This document shows positions 27,165 through 36,405 of a stretch of 47,979 nucleotides of DNA, one piece after another. The DNA is from a virus. The notes beneath the pieces are model-generated. The model was not told the origin of the DNA, ran no database searches, and saw only the letters and a list, made by a program, of their open reading frames with translations. A program made the translations under genes and the position numbers. The DNA is taken from positions 1 through 47,979 of IMG/VR virus record IMGVR_UViG_3300010354_000141; one strand, given 5' to 3'. Within the stretch, counting starts at the first letter, position 1. Every line of letters begins with the position of its first letter.

Positions 27165-27323
27165 ATGATAAATAATGATAAGGCTGAATTAGAACAATCA
27201 GAAAACGAAAAAAATACCGAAAATACAACAATGCCCGACGAGGATTCGGGAATTATTGTACAAGGATTTTTAAAAATTTTTGATCCTGAATCTAAAGAAG
27301 TTTTAATTCAGAGTAGAGTTTAA
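27165..27323 (+). CDS. Small 52-residue protein, like the N terminus of the next gene
   Basis: A short gene with an acidic, Asn/Glu-rich first half and the end GIIVQGFLKIFDPESKEVLI, then QSRV. The second half parallels the start of the next protein (PSIQGFIKISDV ... VVLVEKRN). A purine-rich stretch (AGGAAAAA) precedes the ATG. It could be a small wedge-associated protein or what is left of a duplication. Confidence 0.65.
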   Translation: MINNDKAELEQSENEKNTENTTMPDEDSGIIVQGFLKIFDPESKEVLIQSRV

Positions 27324-27333
27324 AAGGGCAGAA

Positions 27334-27960
27334 ATGCAAACAACTGAAAAATTACAACCAAGTATACAGGGTTTTATTAAAATAAGTGACGTCACCGATG
27401 TTACTAATCCCGTTGTACTAGTAGAAAAACGCAATGCCATTCACTATGAAAACATGAGCGAAGCATTGGCTTACAGTCTTGGCAACAAAAAGACTAACTA
27501 TATCTATGAAATGCATTTTGGTAATGGTGGAACCAGTGTAGACCCGGTTGGAATCGTAAACTATTTGCCTGCTAATGTTAATACTCAAAATGCTGATTTG
27601 TATAATCCAACATTTTACAAGATTGTCGATGATACCAGCGAATTAAATACCGATCCGTTGCGTAACAAAATAGAAGTTAGACACATTCCTGGAACTTTTT
27701 ATACTGATCTTTTAGTAACTTGTTTGTTAGATTACGGCGAACCCGGTGGACAATTGGCATTTGATAATACAGCTTATAATGAAAACACCTATGTGTTTGA
27801 TGAACTAGGGTTAAAGGCTTGGAGTCCGTCAGGCGCAGCTACCGGTAAATTACTAACTCATGTGGTTTTTCATCCGGTACAAAAAAGTTTGAATAGATTA
27901 ATTCAAATTGAGTATACAGTTAGAATTCAGAGCTTGACTAACCTAACAGGCTTAACATAA
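27334..27960 (+). CDS. Conserved baseplate/tail structural protein
   Basis: A 208-residue protein with SIQGFIKISDV, then VLVEKRNAIHYENMSEALAYSL and YIYEMHFGNGGTSVDPVGIV. I recognise the KRNAIHYENM / MHFGNGG pattern from cyanophage-like baseplate-region proteins of unknown detail. It follows the giant gene and precedes the fibres, where T4 has gp8 to gp11, so it may be a wedge or fibre-attachment protein. No enzyme motif is seen. Confidence 0.7.
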   Translation: MQTTEKLQPSIQGFIKISDVTDVTNPVVLVEKRNAIHYENMSEALAYSLGNKKTNYIYEMHFGNGGTSVDPVGIVNYLPANVNTQNADLYNPTFYKIVDDTSELNTDPLRNKIEVRHIPGTFYTDLLVTCLLDYGEPGGQLAFDNTAYNENTYVFDELGLKAWSPSGAATGKLLTHVVFHPVQKSLNRLIQIEYTVRIQSLTNLTGLT

Positions 27961-27997
27961 ACATTTGATTAAATACTTTATTCGGAGTTAAAGTTTC

Positions 27998-29182
27998 ATG
28001 CCATATAATATAAATCTAACAAACGGCAATTTATTGAGCATTGTAGAAGACGGAACCATTGACGTCAGTTCTACTAGTGTGGTGCTCGTTGGAAAGAATT
28101 TTCCGGGGTACGGCGAATACCTCAATGAGAATTTTGTACGGTTACTTGAGAATTTTTCCAATGGTGAAGCACCAGAGGGAGCATTACTTGGACAACTTTG
28201 GTATGATTCTCTTAATTCAGAATTAAAGATATGGAAAGGTTCTAGTTGGATTTCAACCAGTCGCCCCACAATAGTCAATGATACAACATCTTCTGGTGCA
28301 CAGTTTTTAACTTTCGTTAGTGCAAGTTCTGGAACACCTGACTTAAAAGTGTCGGCATCCAGCGGTATTGTTTATACACCTAGCTCTGGAAATCTCGGAT
28401 TAGGCGTAACTGGTGCAGCATCTAAGTTGGTAATCAATGCTAACACTACTACCGCTGTGGCAGCCGCAGCACCTCTGACTGATGTTGTAGTTCATGTCCA
28501 CGGAGCCACCGGCAAAGCACCTAAGACTCTATTAGATTCATATGGCGGAACTACAGGTGCAGGAAATTATTCCATTGATAATGGATCGCAATTAGTTTTA
28601 CGCCGTAGCAATGGTACTAATCTTGTACCCGAAGCTGTTAAGGTCAACGACGTAATCGGAATTCTGTCAGGACAAGGATTTAACGGTAGTGCTTTTTCTA
28701 CCGGTCGAGCTGGTGTAAATTTTATAGCCACAGAGAATTGGAATTTAGCATCCAACGGCACTAGAGTGGTCATTCAAGCTACTAACAATGGATCGAGCAC
28801 ACCTTCTAACGTAGCAACATTCAGTGGTGATGGCTCTCTGACAGTACTTGGTGCGTTGAGAGCTGGTGGCGACATTACTGCATTCCACACTTCCGACATG
28901 CGTCTAAAAACTAATGTTGAACGAATCCCTGACGCACTGAATAAGGTTTTAACTTTAGACGGAGTAACATTTAACTGGAATCATCTTGCAACAGATAAAG
29001 ACACAACTGCTCGTGAACCAGGCGTATTGGCCCATCAAATTAAAGATGTACTGCCCGAAGCAGTCACTACAAGAGTTGACGGCTTTATGGCAGTGCGTTA
29101 CGAAAAACTTATTCCTTTACTAATTGAAGCTATTAAGGATCTTAAGGCTGAAATCGACCAACTTAAACAATCATCTACCTGA
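27998..29182 (+). CDS. Tail fibre with peptidase S74 intramolecular chaperone
   Basis: A 394-residue fibre. The N terminus (MPYNINLTNGNLLSIVEDGT; then LLGQLWYDS) is a module of marine T4-like fibres. The middle is a low-complexity beta region. The C terminus from about 298 is a peptidase S74 domain: SDMRLKTNVERIPDALNKV, VTFNWNH, REPGVLAHQIKDVLPEAV and a final coiled coil LIEAIKDLKAEIDQL. S74 domains trimerise the fibre and then cut themselves off at a Ser, here the Ser of SDMRLK. A GGAG is 12 bases before the ATG and a weak late-like ATTAAATA is near 27968. Confidence 0.88.
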   Translation: MPYNINLTNGNLLSIVEDGTIDVSSTSVVLVGKNFPGYGEYLNENFVRLLENFSNGEAPEGALLGQLWYDSLNSELKIWKGSSWISTSRPTIVNDTTSSGAQFLTFVSASSGTPDLKVSASSGIVYTPSSGNLGLGVTGAASKLVINANTTTAVAAAAPLTDVVVHVHGATGKAPKTLLDSYGGTTGAGNYSIDNGSQLVLRRSNGTNLVPEAVKVNDVIGILSGQGFNGSAFSTGRAGVNFIATENWNLASNGTRVVIQATNNGSSTPSNVATFSGDGSLTVLGALRAGGDITAFHTSDMRLKTNVERIPDALNKVLTLDGVTFNWNHLATDKDTTAREPGVLAHQIKDVLPEAVTTRVDGFMAVRYEKLIPLLIEAIKDLKAEIDQLKQSST

Positions 29183-29197
29183 TAAAGAAAGAATACT

Positions 29198-32100
29198 GTG
29201 ACTTTACCAGTTTGGACAACAAATCCCCTTACATCGTTGTCGTTGGGCAACGTTCAAACAGAATTCGGCGGTGTTGCACCGATTAATTTTAGTGAATATT
29301 ATGCCGGAGCTGCAACTAATTATGTAGCACCGGGTACCATTGGATATCCTAATGGTATAGCAGTTACTATTCCAAGTCTTGGTAGTCCAATTTCACTGAG
29401 TAACTTTTATGGCGCCAGTGCTGTTTTGTATTCGATATATACCTCTGGCAATGTAATGACCTATAACGAAGGTGATACAATTAACTTTGTTATCACTGCA
29501 CCCGATCCTGATAATACACAGCTTTACTGGACATTTGAAGATATATCCGTTGCTATTAATATTAATCCTCCTGCGTTGCCCAATGGAACTCAGAACGTTG
29601 TTTATAGTCAAACCCTGACAGCGTCCGGTGGCACAGCACCTTATACATTCTCGTTAGCAACCGGGGCACTACCTGCCAATGTTTCTTTAAGTTCTTCTGG
29701 CACTATTTCAGGGCAACCCACAAGCTCTGGAACAAGCACCTTTAACGTTAATGCAACCGATTCTGGTGGAAACGTTGGCTCAAAAACTTATTTTATTACT
29801 GTTACTGGTGTAACAATCACCGTGGCTCCTACAACTGCAAATGCTGCTACGGTGAATATTCCTTATTCTATAACCTATACTGCCACTGGTGGAACAGCAC
29901 CTTATACATTTAGTATTCAGTCTGGATCTATACCACCTGGATTGGCATTGAATGCCAATACCGGAGTACTGTCAGGAAGCCCAACCACACAAGGTACCAG
30001 CAATTTTACTATTCGTGCAACTGATGTTAACGGAAACTTTGGTTCTAGAACTTATTCAATAACAGTTAATTCTGTTCTGATTACACTATCACCGTCGTCT
30101 TTACCTAACTCTATTGTCGGCACCGCCTACAGTCAAACCCTGACAGCGTCTGGTGGCACAGCCCCATATTTGTTTACCGTAACATCGGGTACTTTACCCA
30201 CAGGATTATCTTTGTCTGGTAGTGGAGTTATTTCGGGAACCCCAACTGGCAACGGCGGAACATTTAATTTTACTGTAACTGCGGCCGATTCAAATAACAA
30301 TTCAGGAAATAGAAGTTATAGTATTGTATCTTTAACAAACACCTGGACAGTTACACTAAGAAATAGAGGAAACGCACCTCAAACTGTCAACGAGGGTGAC
30401 AATTTATATTTTGATATTACTGCCCCTGGAACAGCACCTGCTGATGCAACTGTTTATTTAGGCACAGGTGTGCCAAAATCTCCAGGAGCCGACGCCAACG
30501 ATTTAACAGTTGCGTCTGACCCTCAGGCAATAGTGCTTACCAATCGAACAGGTGCCGGTAATATCTTGGTAAAAGCCGACGGTTTAACCGAAGGCGAAGA
30601 ATTTTTTACTGTATTCGTTGACTATCCCAGCGGTACACGAGTTGTAACCTACGGCAATGTAATAGTAAACGACACGTCGACTCCATCTGGTTCTTGGTCT
30701 ATTAGTCTAAATGGTTATGAAGGGATTTCTCAACCGGAAGTCAACGAAGGACAAAATCTATTCTTTACAATAACTGCGCCCAGCGATGTTCCAATTGGTA
30801 CAACAGTGTTTCTCGGAACCGGAGTACCGGCTACTGCTGGCTCATCAGACCTTGCCATTGTTCAAGATCCAAATCCAGTCATTCTTGGTTCAAATCGCCA
30901 AGGCATTGGTAATGTATTGGTTGTTGCCGATAATCTGCTTGAAGGCAGCGAATATTTTACTGCATTTGTGGATTATCCTAGCGGAACTCGAAAGGCTACT
31001 TTTGGTCGAATTAACATTGCTGATACGTCATTCCCACAACCGGTGACAATAACTATAACAACTACTTCACCATTAACCGGCGGAACAGAAGGTGTTGTGT
31101 ATACACGGACTCTACAATCAACTGGTGGATCGGGTACCTACAGTTATACAATTACTGCTGGTTCTTTGCCGACAGGTTTAACTTTAAGTAGTTCAGGGAC
31201 TATTTCAGGTACACCAGCTGCTGGAACAGTTGGAACTTATACATTTGTAGTCAGCGTTCAAGGATCAATTAGCGGCACAGGTCAAAAATCTTTTAACTTA
31301 ACCGTCGATGTTGCAGCTCCAGTTATTCTTACAATAGGACCAGCCTCGTTATTAGATGGTACAGTTAACACAGCTTACTCGCAGTCGTTTACAGCCAGTG
31401 GCGGAACAGGACCATACACATTCTCTGTAACAAGTGGATCTTTACCAGCCGGGTTAAGTTTGAACAGTAACGGATCGCTGTCAGGTACACCGACTGCATC
31501 GGGTACTTCAACATTTACTGTTTCAGCAGTTGGCGCAGTCGGATCAGGATCCAAACAATATAGCTTAACAGTGATTGCACCCACAGTATCATATTTGATT
31601 TCTCCTGCGCAATTTAATAACGGTATCTATATTGCCACTGCTGAAAACTCAACTCCGTCGGTGACAATGACTATTAATTTTAATAATTGGTCAGTTACCG
31701 GCGTTGGCGATACGATACCAAATCAAAATGGATTAATACACGACGCAGGTAATCTAAAAACATTTGATATTAAGGTTGTATCCATAGACATCCTTTCAAC
31801 TACCGGTGGTATTAGTCATAGTCCGTCGACTATCGATTCGAACTTTAGCACTCTAGGAACTCGCACATTTACTGTGTCTAATTCAGCAACAGGCAATGTC
31901 ACAGTACAATTTGGCGTTCAAATTCGTTCGACAGATCAAACTGAAGGACCAATTACTGCTTCCTTTAAGTTATCTGCACTAAAATCTGAAACAGTTGTGT
32001 TACCTAACCCAACAGTTACTCTAACAACAACTCCATCGGGTACCCCAGTGGTTATTAACGAAACAACATCAAGAATTGTGCAGTTTAATTATTCGATTGC

Positions 32101-33541
32101 AAATCGTGCCGGTCGTACACTATATTGGGAAATAATTGGATTACAGCCATATCCTGCAACTGCCGGTGTAATAACCTCAGATTACCAATCAGGATCTTTG
32201 GCTTCGTCAATTACCAATGACAGCGGAAGTTTTAGTTTAACTATTAAAGATGACACACTGACTGAAGGTCAAGTATCAACTTATCTTTCAAGTTTTACAC
32301 CTAGCACAATTCCTTTGACTGCTATCACAGGAACTAGTTTATTAACTTGTGCTAGCAGCACACCAACGGATTTAGGGCCCAATGCATTTCCAATTTCTTC
32401 AACTGGTGGCACCATTGGTTCTGATGCACCTTTTGCAAATACCTACAGTGTAGGATTTAATGGTCCTAGTGAATACTGGTCGGTAGGAACCCCGGGTCAA
32501 TTGCCATTTAGATTTGGGGAAGGTGATTTTTCAATTGAAGCATGGATTTATATTAATAACGATAGTCCAGTTGATAGTTCAGGCGTTAGAAATGCAGCTA
32601 TCATTTCGTCTTTGGGCGAACCTCGTGGCTGGGCGTTTTACATCAAAGGTAGCGGAAGTACCACAGGCACTGGTCTAGTGTTTAGATCAATTAACTCTGG
32701 TACTGAAACTAATGCAAGTATTAATTATACTTTTGCTAAAAATACTTGGTATCATGTTGCGTTTTCTAAAGGGTTCGGCTCTGTACGAATCTTTGTAAAT
32801 GGCCAAAGACAAACTTTAACTTCAAATTTAGGAGCAGATATTACAACCACTAATACGGTGTATATTGCTTCAAATGGTCCAGCATTTATCACAGACCGCC
32901 AAAATTTCTTAGGTCGTATAAGTAATCTTCGAGTATTAAAAGATACTGTAGAATCGTTTACTATACAATTCGGACTTGATGGCTTTAGCTCATCGCCACC
33001 CTATTCGTTAGTAAGTTCTTTCTGGAATTGGGACAATCGCGTTGAAATCCAGGATACTTCGAAAGCTTCTCCAGGTCCCATTTATTTAATAACCACTGGT
33101 GGAGTTGTTAACATTACAGAAGGACAATCGTTGGGGATCTCGGTTAGCACAGAAAATGTAGCCGACGGCACAGTCTTATATTGGGACATTGTGCCATCAG
33201 GGTCACCTGGTACTTCTTCTGCCGATTTTGATGTGTTGTCTGGCTCAGTAACCATGCAGGCATTTGGAACCATTATCAGTGGACCTACCAATATATGTGT
33301 TGGATTCATATCTATTACTCCAACAGCCGACGGAGTTGTAGATGTTCCTGAGTCATTTAAAGTGAATTTAAGAACTGGTTCGACGTCTGGCACAATTGTT
33401 GCAACTTCTGAAACTATAACCATTAATGTTGATGCTGGCACCAGTGGTGGTGGCGGTGACGGTGGAGGTGGCGACGGTGGAGGTGGTGGTGGCGGAGGCG
33501 GCGGAGGCGGCGGTTCAGAAGAAGAACAGAGCCTTCAATAA
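29198..33541 (+). CDS. Large tail adhesin with Ig-like, Calx-beta-like and LamG domains
   Basis: A 1447-residue fibre or adhesin with a GTG start. Its first 75 residues (LSLGNVQTEFGGVAPINFSE, YY; ending ISLSNFYGAS) are a recurring attachment module of marine phage fibres. Putative Ig (He_PIG) domains follow at about 125-385, each with SGGTAPYTFS, LP.GLSLSS.G.ISG.P and TF.V.A, then two Calx-beta-like units (VNEGDNLYFDITAP; VNEGQNLFFTITAP) at about 385-620, two more Ig units, a Concanavalin/LamG domain at about 1081-1250 (FSIEAWIYIN; NTWYHVAFSKG; RIFVNGQRQ) and a Gly tract with SEEEQSLQ at the end. It probably binds cell-surface sugars. Confidence 0.85.
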   Translation: MTLPVWTTNPLTSLSLGNVQTEFGGVAPINFSEYYAGAATNYVAPGTIGYPNGIAVTIPSLGSPISLSNFYGASAVLYSIYTSGNVMTYNEGDTINFVITAPDPDNTQLYWTFEDISVAININPPALPNGTQNVVYSQTLTASGGTAPYTFSLATGALPANVSLSSSGTISGQPTSSGTSTFNVNATDSGGNVGSKTYFITVTGVTITVAPTTANAATVNIPYSITYTATGGTAPYTFSIQSGSIPPGLALNANTGVLSGSPTTQGTSNFTIRATDVNGNFGSRTYSITVNSVLITLSPSSLPNSIVGTAYSQTLTASGGTAPYLFTVTSGTLPTGLSLSGSGVISGTPTGNGGTFNFTVTAADSNNNSGNRSYSIVSLTNTWTVTLRNRGNAPQTVNEGDNLYFDITAPGTAPADATVYLGTGVPKSPGADANDLTVASDPQAIVLTNRTGAGNILVKADGLTEGEEFFTVFVDYPSGTRVVTYGNVIVNDTSTPSGSWSISLNGYEGISQPEVNEGQNLFFTITAPSDVPIGTTVFLGTGVPATAGSSDLAIVQDPNPVILGSNRQGIGNVLVVADNLLEGSEYFTAFVDYPSGTRKATFGRINIADTSFPQPVTITITTTSPLTGGTEGVVYTRTLQSTGGSGTYSYTITAGSLPTGLTLSSSGTISGTPAAGTVGTYTFVVSVQGSISGTGQKSFNLTVDVAAPVILTIGPASLLDGTVNTAYSQSFTASGGTGPYTFSVTSGSLPAGLSLNSNGSLSGTPTASGTSTFTVSAVGAVGSGSKQYSLTVIAPTVSYLISPAQFNNGIYIATAENSTPSVTMTINFNNWSVTGVGDTIPNQNGLIHDAGNLKTFDIKVVSIDILSTTGGISHSPSTIDSNFSTLGTRTFTVSNSATGNVTVQFGVQIRSTDQTEGPITASFKLSALKSETVVLPNPTVTLTTTPSGTPVVINETTSRIVQFNYSIANRAGRTLYWEIIGLQPYPATAGVITSDYQSGSLASSITNDSGSFSLTIKDDTLTEGQVSTYLSSFTPSTIPLTAITGTSLLTCASSTPTDLGPNAFPISSTGGTIGSDAPFANTYSVGFNGPSEYWSVGTPGQLPFRFGEGDFSIEAWIYINNDSPVDSSGVRNAAIISSLGEPRGWAFYIKGSGSTTGTGLVFRSINSGTETNASINYTFAKNTWYHVAFSKGFGSVRIFVNGQRQTLTSNLGADITTTNTVYIASNGPAFITDRQNFLGRISNLRVLKDTVESFTIQFGLDGFSSSPPYSLVSSFWNWDNRVEIQDTSKASPGPIYLITTGGVVNITEGQSLGISVSTENVADGTVLYWDIVPSGSPGTSSADFDVLSGSVTMQAFGTIISGPTNICVGFISITPTADGVVDVPESFKVNLRTGSTSGTIVATSETITINVDAGTSGGGGDGGGGDGGGGGGGGGGGGGSEEEQSLQ
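29606..29637 (+). repeat. DNA repeat in Ig-like domain 1 of the adhesin
   Basis: This 32-base block, beginning AGTCAAACCCTGACAGCGTC, recurs at 30131-30162 with one difference. It encodes SQTLTASGGTA of a domain. Confidence 0.8.
30131..30162 (+). repeat. DNA repeat in Ig-like domain 3 of the adhesin
   Basis: The second copy of the 32-base block, 525 bases after the first, differs at one base. Nucleotide identity between domains whose other parts differ points to recent duplication or conversion. Confidence 0.8.
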
Positions 33542-33572
33542 CAGAATATTATGAAGTGAGTTAAATAACACT

Positions 33573-36131
33573 ATGCCGTTAATTGACAATGATTTTAATC
33601 CGTCGGGTCTTGCCGGTAACTTAACAGTTACTAGTCGTGCCGGTACCTTTAGTCGTCAACTTGTACAAGATACCACAACTGAAGGCACAGAAAAGTTTCG
33701 AGCACACTTGCGCACAGGTAGCGTTGCAGGCAATATTGTAGCTAGCACCGGTATAATTACCATTAACGATACTAGTCAGCAAGTATCTGCTTCTTTTGGA
33801 CTCACCGCTAATCAAACGTCAATTAATGAAGGATCCAGTGTAACTATTACCTTGACCACTACCAATGTTCCTGCTGGCACTTTAGTGCCATATACAATTA
33901 CTGGAGTATCATCTGCAGATATTGGTGGAGCATCACTGACCGGAAATTTTACTGTAAATAATTTTGGTACTGCTACAGCAACAATTACTTTAACTTCTAC
34001 AGCAGATACAACAACCGAAGGCGAAGAAACCTTAACCGTAACGTTAGATGGACGAGCAATTTCCGTATCAGTTATTATCAATGATACATCAGTAACTCCA
34101 GGCCCGACTTATGCTCTTTCGGCTAACCCATTGACTATTAACGAAGGTCAATCGACTACATTTACATTAAGTACGACTAACTTGGCCACTGGAAGTCCAG
34201 TCCCTTACACTATTACAGGTATTGCTTCTGGTGATGTTACATCAGCATTAACTGGAAGTTTTACAGTCGGTAGCGATGGTAATGCAACAGTGACTATTAC
34301 AACTATTGCTGATGTGACCACCGAGGGCGCCGAAACAATGACCATGACGCTCAATGGGATAACACCTACTGTTAGTCGATCTGTTACTATAAATGATACT
34401 TCATTAACCGCTGGTTATTCTTTGTCGGCTAATGTAAGCTCTTTAAACGAAGGAGTATCAGTAAGAGTAACTTTAACCACTCAAAACGTTGCCAATGGTA
34501 CAACTATCCCCTTTACGTTATCAGGAACCAATATTAACAATGCCGATCTAACATCTGCTGGATTAACTTGGGATTCTGTTAATAATCGTTTCACGGGCAC
34601 CTTCACTGTTAATAATAATACGGCATTTGTTGATGTTACCACTGTTACAGATATTACCACAGAAGGAAGTGAAACATTCACAGTTTCTTTAGCGGCAATT
34701 ACACCCGCCGTGAGCACTTCGATTACGATTAATGATACCTCAACTCTTATAACTGGTACTGCAACTTGGTCTCTTGGATCAGGGGTTATAGCTACATTGC
34801 CAACGGATGCAACCTGGTTAGCTTTTAAAATGATTGGAGCTGGCGGAAGTGGCGGCGGCGGCGACCTATACGGTCTAGGAGGCACCGGTGGCCCTGGCAA
34901 TTTTGTGCGTGGAATAGTTAGATTACCTGCAACAGCCCAAGCAAAGGTATTAATGGGGGGAATTGGTCAACCTGGCCGTGGCGGTCAAGGCGGCGGCGAT
35001 CAACCAACGGAACCTGGCGGTGAAGGATATTCGATTCCTTATATCTCGTCTGGTGTTACTCTCATTGAGGCCGATGGTGGCGATGGGGCTCCAGATCGAC
35101 CCAGTGGTCAATCGGGTGGTGGTGGTGCCGGTGGTGGCGCTACCGCTCTATGGTATAAACCATCGTCGGCTTCGACTACTAATGTTGCTATTGCCCAAGC
35201 AGGTGGCGGTGGCGGTGGCGGTGGTGCCAGTAAAAGAACTTATAGTGCTGGCCACGCAAATACAAATAATCCTACTTACGTGCCTGACATTTCTGAAATT
35301 GGAACTTATTTTATAGGCAACGGAACCGACGGCGAATACCTATCATTTGGTGACGGTGGAGGTGGTGGCGGAGGTGGTGGCGGAGGTGGTGTCCGTGGTA
35401 CTGCTGGTAGCGACAATTCTACTCCTGGTCAAGGTGGGCAGGCTGGATATACTGTTCAAAATCGCACAGATCTCACATGGAATAATTTTGTTTCTGTGGC
35501 CTATGCAGCACCATTAGCAACAGTCGGAGGGTCTCCCAACTTACCCACAGGAACATCGAATCCTTATCCGTGGGCAAATTTTGGAAAAGGTGGTGCAGGA
35601 CAAGTAGACGCACCCGGCGGAGAAGGTGGATCACTGGGCGCAATTGCTGTGTACTGGACAAATGCTATTGCACCACCAACCGATTTATCAGTAGTGCCAA
35701 GTTGGGCCGAACCAAATTTTGGAACTGTTACACTACCTTCTGAAAGAAATGTTAACGATCGTATTGGACTACATGCCGACGGTACAATTACTTTAGATAG
35801 TCAAACAGAAAACTGGTTGCCAGGTGCACCTTTGCCAGGTGCAGGCGAATTTTTTGAATTCAGAATAACTAAACAATCGCCAAGTAACGGATCTTCAGCA
35901 GTAGCCGAACTATCTGTCACTGGTTTTAGTTTAAATACCTGGACTCCTTTGATTCCTCGCTACAGGGATGGATATGCAATTGTAGCGTTAAATCCAGGAT
36001 TAAGTTCAAATACTACCTATTATGCAGATGTGCAAGTTGAAATTCGTAGACGTAGCACCGGCACTATTTTGGATACCAAACGATATCGTAATTTATCTGT
36101 GTTTGATCCTGATTTCGGCGGTGGCGGCTAA
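33573..36131 (+). CDS. Calx-beta-like / glycine-rich tail adhesin
   Basis: An 852-residue protein. About four Calx-beta-like units fill 1-390, each ending in TTEG.E.....L....P.VS.SITINDTS. The first lacks its N-terminal half, beginning straight at the strand pattern GNLTVTSRAGTFSRQLVQDT. A glycine-rich region (about 420-690) with runs such as GGGGGGGGG interspersed with aromatic segments looks like the glycine-rich receptor-binding tip of gp38-type adhesins. The last 160 residues are a separate beta domain. It likely completes the adhesin started by the previous gene. No clear Shine-Dalgarno precedes the ATG and a stop lies 7 codons upstream. Confidence 0.75.
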   Translation: MPLIDNDFNPSGLAGNLTVTSRAGTFSRQLVQDTTTEGTEKFRAHLRTGSVAGNIVASTGIITINDTSQQVSASFGLTANQTSINEGSSVTITLTTTNVPAGTLVPYTITGVSSADIGGASLTGNFTVNNFGTATATITLTSTADTTTEGEETLTVTLDGRAISVSVIINDTSVTPGPTYALSANPLTINEGQSTTFTLSTTNLATGSPVPYTITGIASGDVTSALTGSFTVGSDGNATVTITTIADVTTEGAETMTMTLNGITPTVSRSVTINDTSLTAGYSLSANVSSLNEGVSVRVTLTTQNVANGTTIPFTLSGTNINNADLTSAGLTWDSVNNRFTGTFTVNNNTAFVDVTTVTDITTEGSETFTVSLAAITPAVSTSITINDTSTLITGTATWSLGSGVIATLPTDATWLAFKMIGAGGSGGGGDLYGLGGTGGPGNFVRGIVRLPATAQAKVLMGGIGQPGRGGQGGGDQPTEPGGEGYSIPYISSGVTLIEADGGDGAPDRPSGQSGGGGAGGGATALWYKPSSASTTNVAIAQAGGGGGGGGASKRTYSAGHANTNNPTYVPDISEIGTYFIGNGTDGEYLSFGDGGGGGGGGGGGGVRGTAGSDNSTPGQGGQAGYTVQNRTDLTWNNFVSVAYAAPLATVGGSPNLPTGTSNPYPWANFGKGGAGQVDAPGGEGGSLGAIAVYWTNAIAPPTDLSVVPSWAEPNFGTVTLPSERNVNDRIGLHADGTITLDSQTENWLPGAPLPGAGEFFEFRITKQSPSNGSSAVAELSVTGFSLNTWTPLIPRYRDGYAIVALNPGLSSNTTYYADVQVEIRRRSTGTILDTKRYRNLSVFDPDFGGGG

Positions 36132-36132
36132 T

Positions 36133-36405
36133 TTATTTCCAGCGTAAGCAAAAATAGGTGGCGTCGCGGTCTTTTAACCAAGCAGTAATAGCGTACTGAT
36201 AGCGGTATGATGCATAATCCATGTGCTGATGATATTCTGGCTGCTCGGCGGCGTGTTCCATGACAAATTTTCCAGCTTCGGTTTGTTGCCAATCCCATAT
36301 TGGTTGAGCAGCATAAATGTCGGGTTCATCGACATCTCCTAGGCTAAATCGATGAACCACTATTTTTTGACAAACCTGACCGTTAATAATTCGGTGCGTG
36401 TTCAC
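36133..36405 (-). CDS. Conserved phage protein of unknown function (90 residues)
   Basis: The core HRFSLGDVDEPDIYAAQPIW, then DWQQTEAGKFVMEHA and YASYRYQYAITAWL resembles a small protein of many T4-like phages with no known job. The start ATG overlaps the stop of thyX (ATGA at 36402-36405). Its stop faces that of the + strand adhesin with a single base between them. Confidence 0.8.
   Translation of the reverse strand: MNTHRIINGQVCQKIVVHRFSLGDVDEPDIYAAQPIWDWQQTEAGKFVMEHAAEQPEYHQHMDYASYRYQYAITAWLKDRDATYFCLRWK

Noticed and set aside
33440-33520. GGN-repeat tract as CRISPR or satellite
   Set aside because: It is an in-frame polyglycine coding run with no spacer structure.
34963-35316. 117-residue frame within the glycine-rich adhesin
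   Set aside because: Val/Ala-rich translation of GGN repeats in a shifted frame; no start signal.
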